64,000 nt of DNA from UTCHB3 sp964531325 (GTDB taxonomy: Bacteria; Bacteroidota; Ignavibacteria; Ignavibacteriales; Ignavibacteriaceae), in assembly GCA_964531325.1 (NCBI GenBank), contig CAZHCW010000011.1, positions 1 through 64,000 of the forward strand. Reading direction: 5' to 3'. Position 1 is the first letter of the stretch. Each line of letters opens with the position of its first letter. Shown here piece after piece: positions 51,199 to 60,402 of this stretch. Under the pieces are notes generated by a model. That model saw nothing but the letters and a program-made list of their open reading frames with translations, was not told the DNA's origin and did not search any database. The translations under genes and the position numbers were made by a program.

Positions 51199-52326
51199 AT
51201 GAATAAAATTTCACTCGACAATCTGACAAAGTTTTTTATATCGGCAATCGGGATAGTTGCAGTGTGTCTGGTATTCAAAGAACTGCAAAATCTCTTTTTA
51301 CCTTTTGTTATTGCATACCTGCTCTATTTTCTTTTTGCTCCTTTAAATAAATTCCTGATGTCGAAGCGAATTCCGCTGGCGGTTGCTGGAATTATCGATA
51401 TAACAATTATTTTCAGCATGGCTTATATAGCAGGTAAATTTGTAATTGACAGTTTGATGAGTTTTCAAAGTGAATTTGGAGCTTATGAGAGTAAACTCAC
51501 TGCATTAATAATTTCCACGGCTGAATCTGTCGGAATAAGCGATCCAGCATTAAAAGATTTTTCACTCGCAAAAGCTTTAGAGAATCTCGATTATGGTTCA
51601 CTCGCCGGCGGGCTTGTTAATTCAACAATCGATTTGATGGGTTATGTTCTATTTGTGATCTTCTTTTTTGCCTTTATTTTACCCGGGCACAATGCCATTT
51701 ACAAGGCAATTGAAAAAAGAGTTGTTGCTCCCAGGAAGTTTGCAATTATGAAACGGAAACAGAATCCTGATGTTATCCTGCCGGATACTGATGGGATCAA
51801 CTCTGATGATCTGGAAAAAGAGGCGACAAAACTTGAATCCACATTTATTCGAATTCCCCAACAAATACAAAAGTATGTGTTAACCAAAATCGTTATGAAT
51901 GTAATGGCAGGTGTAACTGTCTGGTTCATTCTTATGTTGATTGGAGTTCCACACCCACAAATTTGGGGTGTTTTAACTGCAATTCTTAATTTTATTCCCA
52001 CAATTGGGTCGGCATTTGCTACAATTTTGCCTGTTTTGATGACACTTGTTCAAACGGGAAGTATTGGGAGTGCCTTGTTGGTTCTTGGTGTGATGGCAGT
52101 GGTTCAGACTTTTTATTTCAATTTTCTTGAACCGATGATCCTGGGCAAACGACTAAACCTGAACCCGTTGGTGATTTTGATTTCCGTTTTGGTGTGGGGT
52201 TATATCTGGGGAATAGCGGGCATGTTTCTTGCCGTACCACTAACAGCCATACTCAAAATTGTTATCTCAAACTTTGATTCAAAAAATATGCAGTTTATTG
52301 CAGATTTAATGGGAAAACCGGACTAA
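51199..52326 (+). CDS. AI-2E family transporter
   Basis: A 375-residue membrane protein of the AI-2E/PerM family with about eight helices. Landmarks: LFLPFVIAYLLYFLFAPLNKFL, the IGVPHPQIWGVLTAILNFIPTIGSAFATILPVLMTL motif and FYFNFLEPMILGKRLNLNPLVILISVLVWGYIWGIAGMFLAVPLTAI. Members export small molecules or act as Na+/H+ antiporters. Its stop overlaps the 3' end of the convergent rmlD-like gene by four bases. Confidence 0.92.
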   Translation: MNKISLDNLTKFFISAIGIVAVCLVFKELQNLFLPFVIAYLLYFLFAPLNKFLMSKRIPLAVAGIIDITIIFSMAYIAGKFVIDSLMSFQSEFGAYESKLTALIISTAESVGISDPALKDFSLAKALENLDYGSLAGGLVNSTIDLMGYVLFVIFFFAFILPGHNAIYKAIEKRVVAPRKFAIMKRKQNPDVILPDTDGINSDDLEKEATKLESTFIRIPQQIQKYVLTKIVMNVMAGVTVWFILMLIGVPHPQIWGVLTAILNFIPTIGSAFATILPVLMTLVQTGSIGSALLVLGVMAVVQTFYFNFLEPMILGKRLNLNPLVILISVLVWGYIWGIAGMFLAVPLTAILKIVISNFDSKNMQFIADLMGKPD

Positions 52327-53219
52327 ATCCCCAGTTCTTCCTGCATTATTCTGAAAGTTTCTTCCATCTGGGTTGGTGAATAACCAAATTCTGTTTCAGC
52401 TTTCAGCGTTACGAGCCCCGAATTAAGTGGTCTTTTTGCAGGTTGTTTAAGATCGGGAGTTTTAATTTTATCCACAAGAGAGCCGTCAAGTTTAAAGAAA
52501 TTGACTATTCTCATTGTGAAATCGTAACGGGAGAGGAATTCTCTTCCACCGATGTTATATACTCCAAATTTTCTAAATTCGATTACCTGTGAGATGGCTC
52601 TTACGAGATCATCCAGAAAGGTGGGGTTATTTATCTGGTCGGTTACAATTCTTATTCTTTCCCCTTTTCTGATTGACTCAACAACCCAACGGACAAAATC
52701 GAGTCGGCCTTTAGTTATAACGCCATAAAGTACATTAGTTCGAAGGATTGTGTAAAGAGCATTGGAAATTTTCAGGGCATTTTCACCTGCAAGTTTGGTT
52801 CTGCCATAATATCCGACGGGATTTGGTTTGTCACCCTCGGCATATTGACCCTTTACTCCATCAAAAATGTAATCTGAAGAGATGTGAATAATGTGTGCAT
52901 CGCAGTTTCTTGCACCTTCAGCCATATATTCTACTGCTTTTACATTGATATTCCAGGCGGTTTCCCGTTCAGATTCCGATTTGTCAACATTTGTAAACGC
53001 GGCAGCGTTAATTATATAATCCGGGGAAAAATCAGAAATCACCTTTTTTACTTGATCTCTTTTGGTGATGTCACACCTTACATAGGTTGCCGAAGGATCG
53101 TAAAAGTCGCTCTCGACAGATGAACATAACACAGAGTAACCAAGTTTTTTAGCGAAATATTCGTAACATCTTTGCCCCAACATTCCGGTGGCACCAAAAA
53201 TGAGGATTTTATTTTTCAT
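52323..53219 (-). CDS. RmlD-like dTDP-4-dehydrorhamnose reductase family protein
   Basis: About 298 residues of the SDR/RmlD sugar-nucleotide reductase family. MKNKILIFGATGMLGQRCYEYF carries the Rossmann GxxGxxG; NAAAFTNVDKSESE and HISSDYIFDG are RmlD motifs, and YYGRTKLAGENAL supplies the Tyr-Lys catalytic pair. It reduces a dTDP-4-keto sugar, probably for surface polysaccharide. The frame can begin at TTG 53234, but ATG 53219 gives the normal family start and is used. It overlaps the PfkB gene by 11 bases. Without rmlABC nearby, rhamnose specificity is not proved. Confidence 0.87.
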   Translation of the reverse strand: MKNKILIFGATGMLGQRCYEYFAKKLGYSVLCSSVESDFYDPSATYVRCDITKRDQVKKVISDFSPDYIINAAAFTNVDKSESERETAWNINVKAVEYMAEGARNCDAHIIHISSDYIFDGVKGQYAEGDKPNPVGYYGRTKLAGENALKISNALYTILRTNVLYGVITKGRLDFVRWVVESIRKGERIRIVTDQINNPTFLDDLVRAISQVIEFRKFGVYNIGGREFLSRYDFTMRIVNFFKLDGSLVDKIKTPDLKQPAKRPLNSGLVTLKAETEFGYSPTQMEETFRIMQEELGI

Positions 53220-54108
53220 ATAATAAGGTATCAATATCGTTTTTCAAATTTTTAATGAGGGCAATTGAATTATAAGTAGAAACTGCAGCCCCGGCAGCAT
53301 TTGCAAAGTAAAGTGATTTTATTGGGTCGTTATTTGCGAGATAATAGATAAAAAATGCAGCCCCAAACAAGTCGCCACAGCCAACTTTATTAATAGTTTT
53401 AACCTGGTGAGCTTTTACAAAAATGGAGCTGGCCTCGCCATTAGTTCTGTAATACATCCTGGCACCAAGATTACCCTTGGTAACCAAAATTATTTTCACC
53501 CCCAAATTTAAGATATTTTCGACTATCAATTCTTCCGTTTCGGCGGTACCACAACACATAATTTCCGTTTCATTGGCTTGCAGGATGTCAACAGAGGAAA
53601 GCCAGTCTGCGATATTCTCAATTTTTGCAAATTCCCTTGTGCCATCAGATTTCATCGGCCGGGTAAGTGAGTGGATATCGAGAAACACCGGAGCTTTAGT
53701 AGAGGATTTTAATCTCTTTAACGCCTCGCAATCCAAATCATAACCTGTAATTAGATTAACGAGGATGCCATCAAAATTCTTCTCTGAGATTTTTGTTTCA
53801 TCAAAGATGATTGAATCAGTGAGGTTTTCATATTTTTCGTCCCTTTCTCCTTGTTCCTTGATGAAAAGATGGATTACAGGAAGTTTATCCACAGATGTTA
53901 TCAAATCCGGCTCAAAGCTATCGTAGAGTGGGAAAAAATGATGTTTCTGAGGTTCAGACATATTCGTCAAGAGGAAACATTTGTCCTCACCACCCATAAG
54001 AGCATCCACAGCGGAAGCGGTGTAAAAAAGACCACCCGGTTGGTTAAGAATTACATCACCGGAATGAATAAAATCTTCAACGGAGGAACCAACAATGAGA
54101 AGTTTCAT
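53209..54108 (-). CDS. PfkB family carbohydrate kinase
   Basis: A 299-residue ribokinase-fold kinase. LLIVGSSVEDFIHS is the N-terminal strand, GGLFYTASAVDALMG the substrate region, and the ATP/anion-hole motif is NKVGCGDLFGAAFFIYYLAN with catalytic Asp in GCGD. ILVTKGNLGARMYYR is the conserved strand before it. Specific sugar unknown. It overlaps the RmlD-like gene by 11 bases, suggesting linked roles in sugar or surface-glycan metabolism. Confidence 0.9.
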   Translation of the reverse strand: MKLLIVGSSVEDFIHSGDVILNQPGGLFYTASAVDALMGGEDKCFLLTNMSEPQKHHFFPLYDSFEPDLITSVDKLPVIHLFIKEQGERDEKYENLTDSIIFDETKISEKNFDGILVNLITGYDLDCEALKRLKSSTKAPVFLDIHSLTRPMKSDGTREFAKIENIADWLSSVDILQANETEIMCCGTAETEELIVENILNLGVKIILVTKGNLGARMYYRTNGEASSIFVKAHQVKTINKVGCGDLFGAAFFIYYLANNDPIKSLYFANAAGAAVSTYNSIALIKNLKNDIDTLLYEK

Positions 54109-54132
54109 GAAAAACCTGATTTTAATTGAGTC

Positions 54133-54156
54133 AAATATAGTAGAATTACTATATTT
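54133..54156. promoter_or_regulatory. 10-bp perfect inverted repeat in divergent region
   Basis: AAATATAGTA (54133-54142) and TACTATATTT (54147-54156) have a 4-base centre. It lies between the leftward PfkB gene and the rightward TPR-CHAT gene, a good position for a repressor binding site. Confidence 0.45.
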
Positions 54157-54201
54157 ATGGGTCGTTAACTGAATTTTACAAATTTTGCGAAACCGGATTT
54201 T

Positions 54202-57200
54202 ATGAAGAAAACCGCACTCATATTTTCACTTCTTTTAATCATTTCTCAGGTGAATTTTGCCCAAACTGAGAATGACAGTGTATTTATCTACTTCGAAAAA
54301 GGGGTAGAGGCATATTCACAGGGGAATGCAACGGATGCAATTTCGTTTTTCGATAAATCGATAAAATTGATGGAAGAGGGTGACTTTGGGGATGTCCCGG
54401 GTCGTGCATATTATTTGATGGGTGATTGTTATCGGAGTATTAACAATCTTGAGATGGCCGAAGAGTGTTTCAAAAAAGCTGAGAAAAATTTTAGAGATGT
54501 TAATTCCCTTCAGCTGCTTGGTTATGTCTTTAAGGGGTATGGTGATATTCTTCTTAGCAAAGGATTAACAGGTGAATCGGAGAAAAATTACCTTGAGTCG
54601 CTCAATTATTTTAATGACTCAACTGATATCGTTGCAATCGGACTTGTACTAAACAGTCTCGGGAATATTTATTTAAATCAGGGAGACAACACAAAAGCTG
54701 TTCAGTTTTTGATGGAAGCGTTAAAGTATTACGACGCTGTCAATTTAGAAATGGGGAAGGGCGAAGTTTATTATGGATTGGGTCTTGCTGCCGCAAATCA
54801 GGGGAATAATGCAGAGGCAGAGGAAAATTTCACGAAAGCCAGGGGTTATTTTGTAAAAGCAAATTATCCTCTCGGTGAAGGAAATGTCCACTACGGGATG
54901 GGCGTTGTATGGATGAATACGGGCAAAAATGAAGCCGCAATTGAGGAAAACATCAAAGCGATTGCGATATTCAAAAAATTTGATTACATCCTTGGAATGG
55001 GGAACGCATACACAAATCTTGGGCTGCTCACCGTTAATATCAGTAGCTTTGATGCTGCCAAAAACTATAACGATTCCGCTTTAATCTGTTTTGAAAAACT
55101 TAATTATATACTTGGTGAGGGTTCGGTTTATTTAAATTATGGAGCCCTTAGTATCAACACGGGTGAACATAACAAGGCATTGGAATATTATGATAAAGCG
55201 ATAGAGCTCCATACAAAAGCCGGATATAATCTGGGAATAGGAAAGGGTTATCAGGGAATTTCGACGGTCGCATTAAATACAGGTGACAACAAAAAAGCGG
55301 AAGAAGCTGCAAAAAAATCGATTGAATATTTTGAACTTGCCGGGTTTAAATCAGGGATTGGGAATATTTATGAGTTGCTTGCTTCGATGAATATGAATGC
55401 CGGCAATCTTGATAAAGCAGAAGAATTATTGGACAAGTCGCTTCAATATTATAGCGATGCAGATTTTATAATCGGGATGGGAAACGCCCACTACACACTT
55501 GGACAAATAGCAGTAAACAGAGGAAACTACACAAAAGCTATTGTCGAAAATCAAAAGGCAATTCTTTATTATGAAAAATCAGGATATCTGCTTGGTCTTG
55601 GGAATGTCAATTATATCCTTGGGCAAATAGCGTTAATTACGGAAGATAATTTTGATGGCGTGATATCATATAGCGAAAAAGCAAAAAAGTTTTACACTGA
55701 TGCAAAATATACTCTTGGTCTGGGAAAAGTTGCCTTCAGTAAGGGGACGATCTATTTTATACAAGAGAGATATAATGAAGCAATTGAGGAAATAAAAACA
55801 GCTCTAAAATATTTTTCGGCGTCAGATTATGGTTTTTTTGAAATTCTGGGGCATTTTACTCTTGCCGACATCTACATTCAACAATCGGGAAAGAAAGAGG
55901 AGGCACTGGAAAACCTGAGGCGAGCGATCGAATATCTTGAAAAATTCCGGTCTAATCTTGTAAGACAAGAAGATAGAACAAGTTTTTACGAAAAATTTTC
56001 TGCTTATCTCCAGTTTTCAGTTGTGTCTGCAATTTCACTCGAGGAACCCAAATTGGCCTTCAGGTATCTTGAAAATATCAAGAGCAGAACACTAAATGAA
56101 CTTCTTACAGAACGAAGTGTAAATCTTTCTTCAAAAATTGAACCGGAACTTTTGCTTGAAAGAAACAGGCTTGAGAAGTTGATAACATCCTTAAAAACCG
56201 GGATGAATACAAATTCCGTTGATGAAATGGAATCAAACAAACAGCAGCTTAAACAATATGAAGAGCAACTGGACAAATTAATCTTTGAGATCAGAACAAA
56301 AAATCCGGCTTTTGCAGCGGTTGAATATCCAAAATCGATGGATATCAAAGAGATTAGGGATTTGCTCGATAAAGATGAAGTGGTTCTGCAATTTTTCCTC
56401 TCGAATAATAATTCCTGGCTCTTCTTAACTTCCAAAGATAATTTTGAAATAATTCCCCTCTGGGCAACTGAAGATTCGATTGCACAGTTTGGAAGTATTT
56501 TTCTTGATGGGCTACGAAGAAATAAATTTGGTAAAGATATCCCGGCAGCAGATATGGATATAGAGGAAGAAATTTCGTTGGATGCCTCCAAAAAATTGTA
56601 TAACCTGTTGATAAAACCAGCGGAGAAAAAATTTGCAAAAGATGTAAGACTTACAATTATCCCCGATGGAATTTTGAACCTGATTCCATTTGAGGTGTTG
56701 GTGGATGATTCACTTTATCTGATAGAGAAACACTCGATAAACTATTTTCAGTCGGCTACTCTTATGGGACTAATGAGAACGGATCTTAAAAAGGAACACA
56801 AAAGCAGAGGGTTTGCAGGATTTGGTGATCCGGTTTACGATCTTGAAAATTTTAACAAGGGGGCAGACGAGAGAGGAGTAAAAATAGCCCAAAGGGGAGA
56901 TGGAAAGTACGAGGATGCGGTAGAGGATGAGTTCAGTCGTGCCGGGCTTACACTTTTCCGCTTAAGAGGTACGGGTGAAGAGATAAATGGAATAGCCGAT
57001 GTTTTCCGCAGTATGGGTGAACCGGTAAATATCAAACTCCGTAAGGATGCTAATGAGGGAAATGCAAAACTCGAAGAATTAAAAAAATACAGATATATCG
57101 TTTTTGCCTGTCACGGGATAATCAACCCGGGATTCCAAAGTCTTGCACTTGCAGTTGAGGACAGTTTAACACGAACCGAAGACGGGTATTTGACATTTGA

Positions 57201-57516
57201 GGAGATGTTAAATCTCGATTGGGATGCTGAACTTGTGGTTTTGTCTGCTTGTCAAACGGGTACCGGAGAGTTAAAACGGACAGAGGGAATTGTGGGTCTT
57301 ACACGGGCAGTAATGTATGCCGGGGCAGACGCAGTAACCGTGAGTCTTTGGAATGTAAGTGATAAAGGTACAAAAGAATTGATGATCGGCTTTTTTGAAA
57401 GCCTGATTAACAAAAATCTTTCCAAAACAGAAGCACTCAGGCAATCAAAACTCTCTTTTATTCAAAAGGGCACTCGACCATATTATTGGTCTCCATTTGT
57501 GATTTATGGAGAGTAG
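54202..57516 (+). CDS. exported TPR-CHAT domain protein
   Basis: A 1104-residue protein with signal peptide MKKTALIFSLLLIISQVNFAQ, about fourteen TPR-like helix pairs (residues ~30-600, recurring LGxGNxYxxLGxIAxNxGxxxKA pattern), a coiled-coil stretch (ERNRLEKLITSLKTGMN, near 655-700) and a C-terminal CHAT domain from about 780. CHAT is a caspase-like protease fold; His971 in FACHGIIN and Cys1017 in LSACQTGTGEL form the predicted dyad, and both are intact. The chain ends near PYYWSPFVIYGE, typical of CHAT. The signal peptide implies a periplasmic or surface location, unlike cytoplasmic TPR-CHAT of defence complexes. It stands alone. Protein-scaffold plus protease is the family expectation; substrate unknown. 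Confidence 0.9.
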   Translation: MKKTALIFSLLLIISQVNFAQTENDSVFIYFEKGVEAYSQGNATDAISFFDKSIKLMEEGDFGDVPGRAYYLMGDCYRSINNLEMAEECFKKAEKNFRDVNSLQLLGYVFKGYGDILLSKGLTGESEKNYLESLNYFNDSTDIVAIGLVLNSLGNIYLNQGDNTKAVQFLMEALKYYDAVNLEMGKGEVYYGLGLAAANQGNNAEAEENFTKARGYFVKANYPLGEGNVHYGMGVVWMNTGKNEAAIEENIKAIAIFKKFDYILGMGNAYTNLGLLTVNISSFDAAKNYNDSALICFEKLNYILGEGSVYLNYGALSINTGEHNKALEYYDKAIELHTKAGYNLGIGKGYQGISTVALNTGDNKKAEEAAKKSIEYFELAGFKSGIGNIYELLASMNMNAGNLDKAEELLDKSLQYYSDADFIIGMGNAHYTLGQIAVNRGNYTKAIVENQKAILYYEKSGYLLGLGNVNYILGQIALITEDNFDGVISYSEKAKKFYTDAKYTLGLGKVAFSKGTIYFIQERYNEAIEEIKTALKYFSASDYGFFEILGHFTLADIYIQQSGKKEEALENLRRAIEYLEKFRSNLVRQEDRTSFYEKFSAYLQFSVVSAISLEEPKLAFRYLENIKSRTLNELLTERSVNLSSKIEPELLLERNRLEKLITSLKTGMNTNSVDEMESNKQQLKQYEEQLDKLIFEIRTKNPAFAAVEYPKSMDIKEIRDLLDKDEVVLQFFLSNNNSWLFLTSKDNFEIIPLWATEDSIAQFGSIFLDGLRRNKFGKDIPAADMDIEEEISLDASKKLYNLLIKPAEKKFAKDVRLTIIPDGILNLIPFEVLVDDSLYLIEKHSINYFQSATLMGLMRTDLKKEHKSRGFAGFGDPVYDLENFNKGADERGVKIAQRGDGKYEDAVEDEFSRAGLTLFRLRGTGEEINGIADVFRSMGEPVNIKLRKDANEGNAKLEELKKYRYIVFACHGIINPGFQSLALAVEDSLTRTEDGYLTFEEMLNLDWDAELVVLSACQTGTGELKRTEGIVGLTRAVMYAGADAVTVSLWNVSDKGTKELMIGFFESLINKNLSKTEALRQSKLSFIQKGTRPYYWSPFVIYGE

Positions 57517-57594
57517 AGGCAATTATTAATTATAGGGATTGATGGGGGTGGGTGCAGATTTTATGGGGTCCCACGAGTGAAAAGTTTAATAAAA

Positions 57595-57621
57595 AAGGCT
57601 GCCTGATTAAAAGACAGCCTT
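57595..57621 (+). terminator. hairpin terminator after TPR-CHAT gene
   Basis: AAGGCTG (57595-57601) pairs with CAGCCTT (57615-57621). Sequence and loop resemble the terminator at 21756-21787. Confidence 0.6.
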
Positions 57622-57669
57622 AATAAACATTTAATATTTATCGAGAATTAGTGATCTAATTATATAGAA

Positions 57670-57700
57670 ATAATACCTAATAATTAATACCTAATACCTT
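57670..57700. repeat. TAATACCTAA tandem repeat beside receptor gene
   Basis: Three copies of AATACCTAAT-type units lie immediately downstream of a leftward receptor gene, as at 13562-13610. Confidence 0.55.
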
Positions 57701-57702
57701 AA

Positions 57703-60153
57703 TTAGAAGGCATTTTCATCCATACCACCTTCGCCCGGTTTTCTCTGTTGTTTTTTGAAACTGTTGAAAATGTAAGTAAGACCCACATAAACATTTCTTG
57801 AATCATTTTTTCTGTAGTTTGAGAGATCAAAATTTGTTCCTGTAGTGGTCATGTTCCATTTCATTGTGTTAAAGAGATCTGAAACTCTGATCGAAAGTGA
57901 GAGATTGCCATCAAAGAAATCCTGTTTGTAGGCAAGATCCATAAAATACATCTCATCTGTTCTTCCTTGCCCAGAAACATTGGGTGCGTTATAGTTGAAG
58001 AACAACTGCATACTTGCTCCCTCAAAGAGATTGAGAGATGAGATTATTTTAGCATTCCAGCTATAATCATCAGAAGCAATCGTTGTGATTCCTGATTGTC
58101 CATTCACCTGAGTTCTGAAATAGGAAAAACTTGGATTTAGCCTGAATCCCGGAAGAATTTCGCCACCGGCGCTTACTTCGAAGCCGGTACTTTTTTGAGT
58201 AGCGATATTGTCCCATGTTGACTCTGTAGCCCCATTGTTGGCAAGTCTTGTGAAGTAGTTGATAGCTCCGTTGGTCTGACGATAAAAGAGACTTGTCATA
58301 AAATTGAGTTTTCCCATGAAGAGAGAGTATCCAAGTTCATAAGAATCGGTGAACTGTGGGTCCAGATTTGGATTACCATAACTTATGTTAAGTGAATCTG
58401 TGTTGTCGATGAATGGATTAATCTGTCTTGGGTTTGGTCTGTCAACTCTTCTGCTGTAGTTGGCTTTTATTTCCTGCGCCATTGCAGGTGCCCATGTTAA
58501 ATAAACAGATGGGAAAAAATCGGTGTAATTTTTATTTACATCAACATTCGTTTTATCAGTATTACCTTCAGTTGTTGTGTTTTCAGCTCTTATACCCGCC
58601 TGATACTTAAAGTCACCAAAACTGCCTGTGTAGATAAGGAAAGCAGCATGAATCTGTTCTTTCATCTTAAAGATGTTTGATTGATTGCTGTTGAATATCC
58701 AATTATTAGTTCCCGGGTCTCCGGTGAAATAGTCAACTTCTGAATTGAGGTCACGAATTGTACTTTTGAGTCCTGTCTCAATTTTGCCTGTGTTGTCGAA
58801 CATTGGCAGGGTAAAATTAACAGAACCAACTAAAAACTCAAATTTGTTTTTTGAATCGTTCCGGGTGCGGGTAATCGCGCTGTTGTCAAACTTGTCAATA
58901 TTTGCAAAACTACCAAGATTAACATCGTTTCTTGAATAAGTTACATCAGCAGTAAGCTCTGTATTTTTATCGAGAAAAGATCTTTTATAGTTAAGTGAAT
59001 AGTTCTGATTCTGGAAATCTCTTGCACCTTCTGAATATCTCTGATAAACCTCTGTTGGCGAGTTTGAGGAGATGGAGGTGTTTAGTGATTTGAATGCATT
59101 ATCAAAACTGAATTTTCTATAGTTTCCTTGAAGAGTAAGGGTGTTAAAATCATCCAGGAAATAGTCGAAACCAAGGTTATAATTATTCATATTCATGGTA
59201 AAATTACCATTGGACGACTGTTCGAGCGAGTTTGTGAATCCCGGATAAGAGGCGAAACGGGTAGAATTTCCATCATTCACAAAGTTATTGATTCTGAAAT
59301 CAAAATTTCCAAAGAAATTGATATGCTCAAGTTTATAATTCAAATTAACTGAAGAATTATATTTGTCATTTGTTCCAACGGTTGAAGAAATCATCCCGTT
59401 AATTCCAAGGTTGCTTTTTTTCTTCAGTTTAATATTTACAATACCGGCTGTGCCTTCGGCATCATATTTTGCGGAAGGATTGGTAACCAATTCAATTGAT
59501 TCAATAGATCCGGCGGGGATTGAAGCAAGAATGTCGCCGATCGACTGGCCGCCTGTGTTTGCAGGTCTGCCATCAATTAAAATTTTTACATTGCCGTTTC
59601 CACGGAGAGTAAGATTTCCGTCGATATCAACAGTAACAGCAGGTACATTTCTTAAAACATCAGCGGCATTTCCACCTGCTGAGGCGATATTTTTATCTAC
59701 ATTTATTACAATTTTGTCTAGATTATTAATTATACCATCTTTTTCACCTGTCACAAGAACTTCATCAGTAGTAAGCCCGGCAGGATTTATTTTAATGGTA
59801 CCAAGATTTACTGAGATACTTTTGGGAGTAACCATAATTGAATCTATAGTAACTTTGTCATATCCAATAAAGGTGATTTCGGCAGTATAAAAGCCATAAG
59901 GGACAGCAGTTAGTTTAAATATACCTGCCATATCAGAAACGGTACCGTTCACGAGAGCATTATCTTTTTTACGATAAATCACAAAATTACCGTATTCAAC
60001 GGGTTTCCCGGTCTTCGCATCAATCAAGACGCCGGTTATTTCACCTGAAGGATCAGCCCCACCGGGTGTGTTTGTTGGTTTTTTCTGCTGGCTGACACCC
60101 TCTGAGAACAAAATCACTACTGCTAATATTGCTAAAAAAAACTTCTGTTTCAT
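57703..60153 (-). CDS. outer-membrane beta-barrel receptor with carboxypeptidase-regulatory domain
   Basis: An 816-residue protein of the TonB-like outer-membrane beta-barrel group. Signal peptide MKQKFFLAILAVVILFSEG, regulatory-like domain at about 35-125 (ITGVLIDAKTGKPVEYGNFVIY), plug-like region near 140-250 (AADVLRNVPAVTVDIDGNLTLRGNGNVKILIDGRP, IPAGSIESIELVTNPSAKYDAEGTAGIVNIKLK) and a C-terminal barrel. The IDGRP and NPSAKYDAEGTAGIVNI motifs are typical of the outer-membrane protein beta-barrel family 3. Ligand unknown. It is divergent from the efflux operon at 60403. Confidence 0.9.
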   Translation of the reverse strand: MKQKFFLAILAVVILFSEGVSQQKKPTNTPGGADPSGEITGVLIDAKTGKPVEYGNFVIYRKKDNALVNGTVSDMAGIFKLTAVPYGFYTAEITFIGYDKVTIDSIMVTPKSISVNLGTIKINPAGLTTDEVLVTGEKDGIINNLDKIVINVDKNIASAGGNAADVLRNVPAVTVDIDGNLTLRGNGNVKILIDGRPANTGGQSIGDILASIPAGSIESIELVTNPSAKYDAEGTAGIVNIKLKKKSNLGINGMISSTVGTNDKYNSSVNLNYKLEHINFFGNFDFRINNFVNDGNSTRFASYPGFTNSLEQSSNGNFTMNMNNYNLGFDYFLDDFNTLTLQGNYRKFSFDNAFKSLNTSISSNSPTEVYQRYSEGARDFQNQNYSLNYKRSFLDKNTELTADVTYSRNDVNLGSFANIDKFDNSAITRTRNDSKNKFEFLVGSVNFTLPMFDNTGKIETGLKSTIRDLNSEVDYFTGDPGTNNWIFNSNQSNIFKMKEQIHAAFLIYTGSFGDFKYQAGIRAENTTTEGNTDKTNVDVNKNYTDFFPSVYLTWAPAMAQEIKANYSRRVDRPNPRQINPFIDNTDSLNISYGNPNLDPQFTDSYELGYSLFMGKLNFMTSLFYRQTNGAINYFTRLANNGATESTWDNIATQKSTGFEVSAGGEILPGFRLNPSFSYFRTQVNGQSGITTIASDDYSWNAKIISSLNLFEGASMQLFFNYNAPNVSGQGRTDEMYFMDLAYKQDFFDGNLSLSIRVSDLFNTMKWNMTTTGTNFDLSNYRKNDSRNVYVGLTYIFNSFKKQQRKPGEGGMDENAF

Positions 60154-60189
60154 TTTCCTCGGTACAAATTGTTTGCGAAACTTAATAAT

Positions 60190-60218
60190 TTGACATGCAA
60201 AATCTTGAAAAGATTAAT
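60190..60218 (+). promoter_or_regulatory. possible promoter for the efflux operon
   Basis: TTGACA (60190-60195) is followed after 17 bases by ATTAAT (60213-60218). The start codon is at 60403, implying a leader of about 180 bases. The -10 match is weak. Confidence 0.3.
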
Positions 60219-60402
60219 CTTCCGGATGATTTTCTGTTAAACGGTTCAAATAGTAAACAAGCGGTAAAGATGATTGGTTTCGATTCTTTAGTTTTATATT
60301 TAATATTTACAGTTTTTAATGAATATTGTTTTATTTTTGTAAACTATTTTTTAATCTCATTAAACAAGTCCACATCAGGAACAACCATTCGAGAAATTAT
60401 AT

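Noticed and set aside
56004..56591. 195-codon frame antisense to the TPR-CHAT gene
   Set aside because: Serine-rich composition is the usual mirror of lysine/glutamate-rich sense coding.
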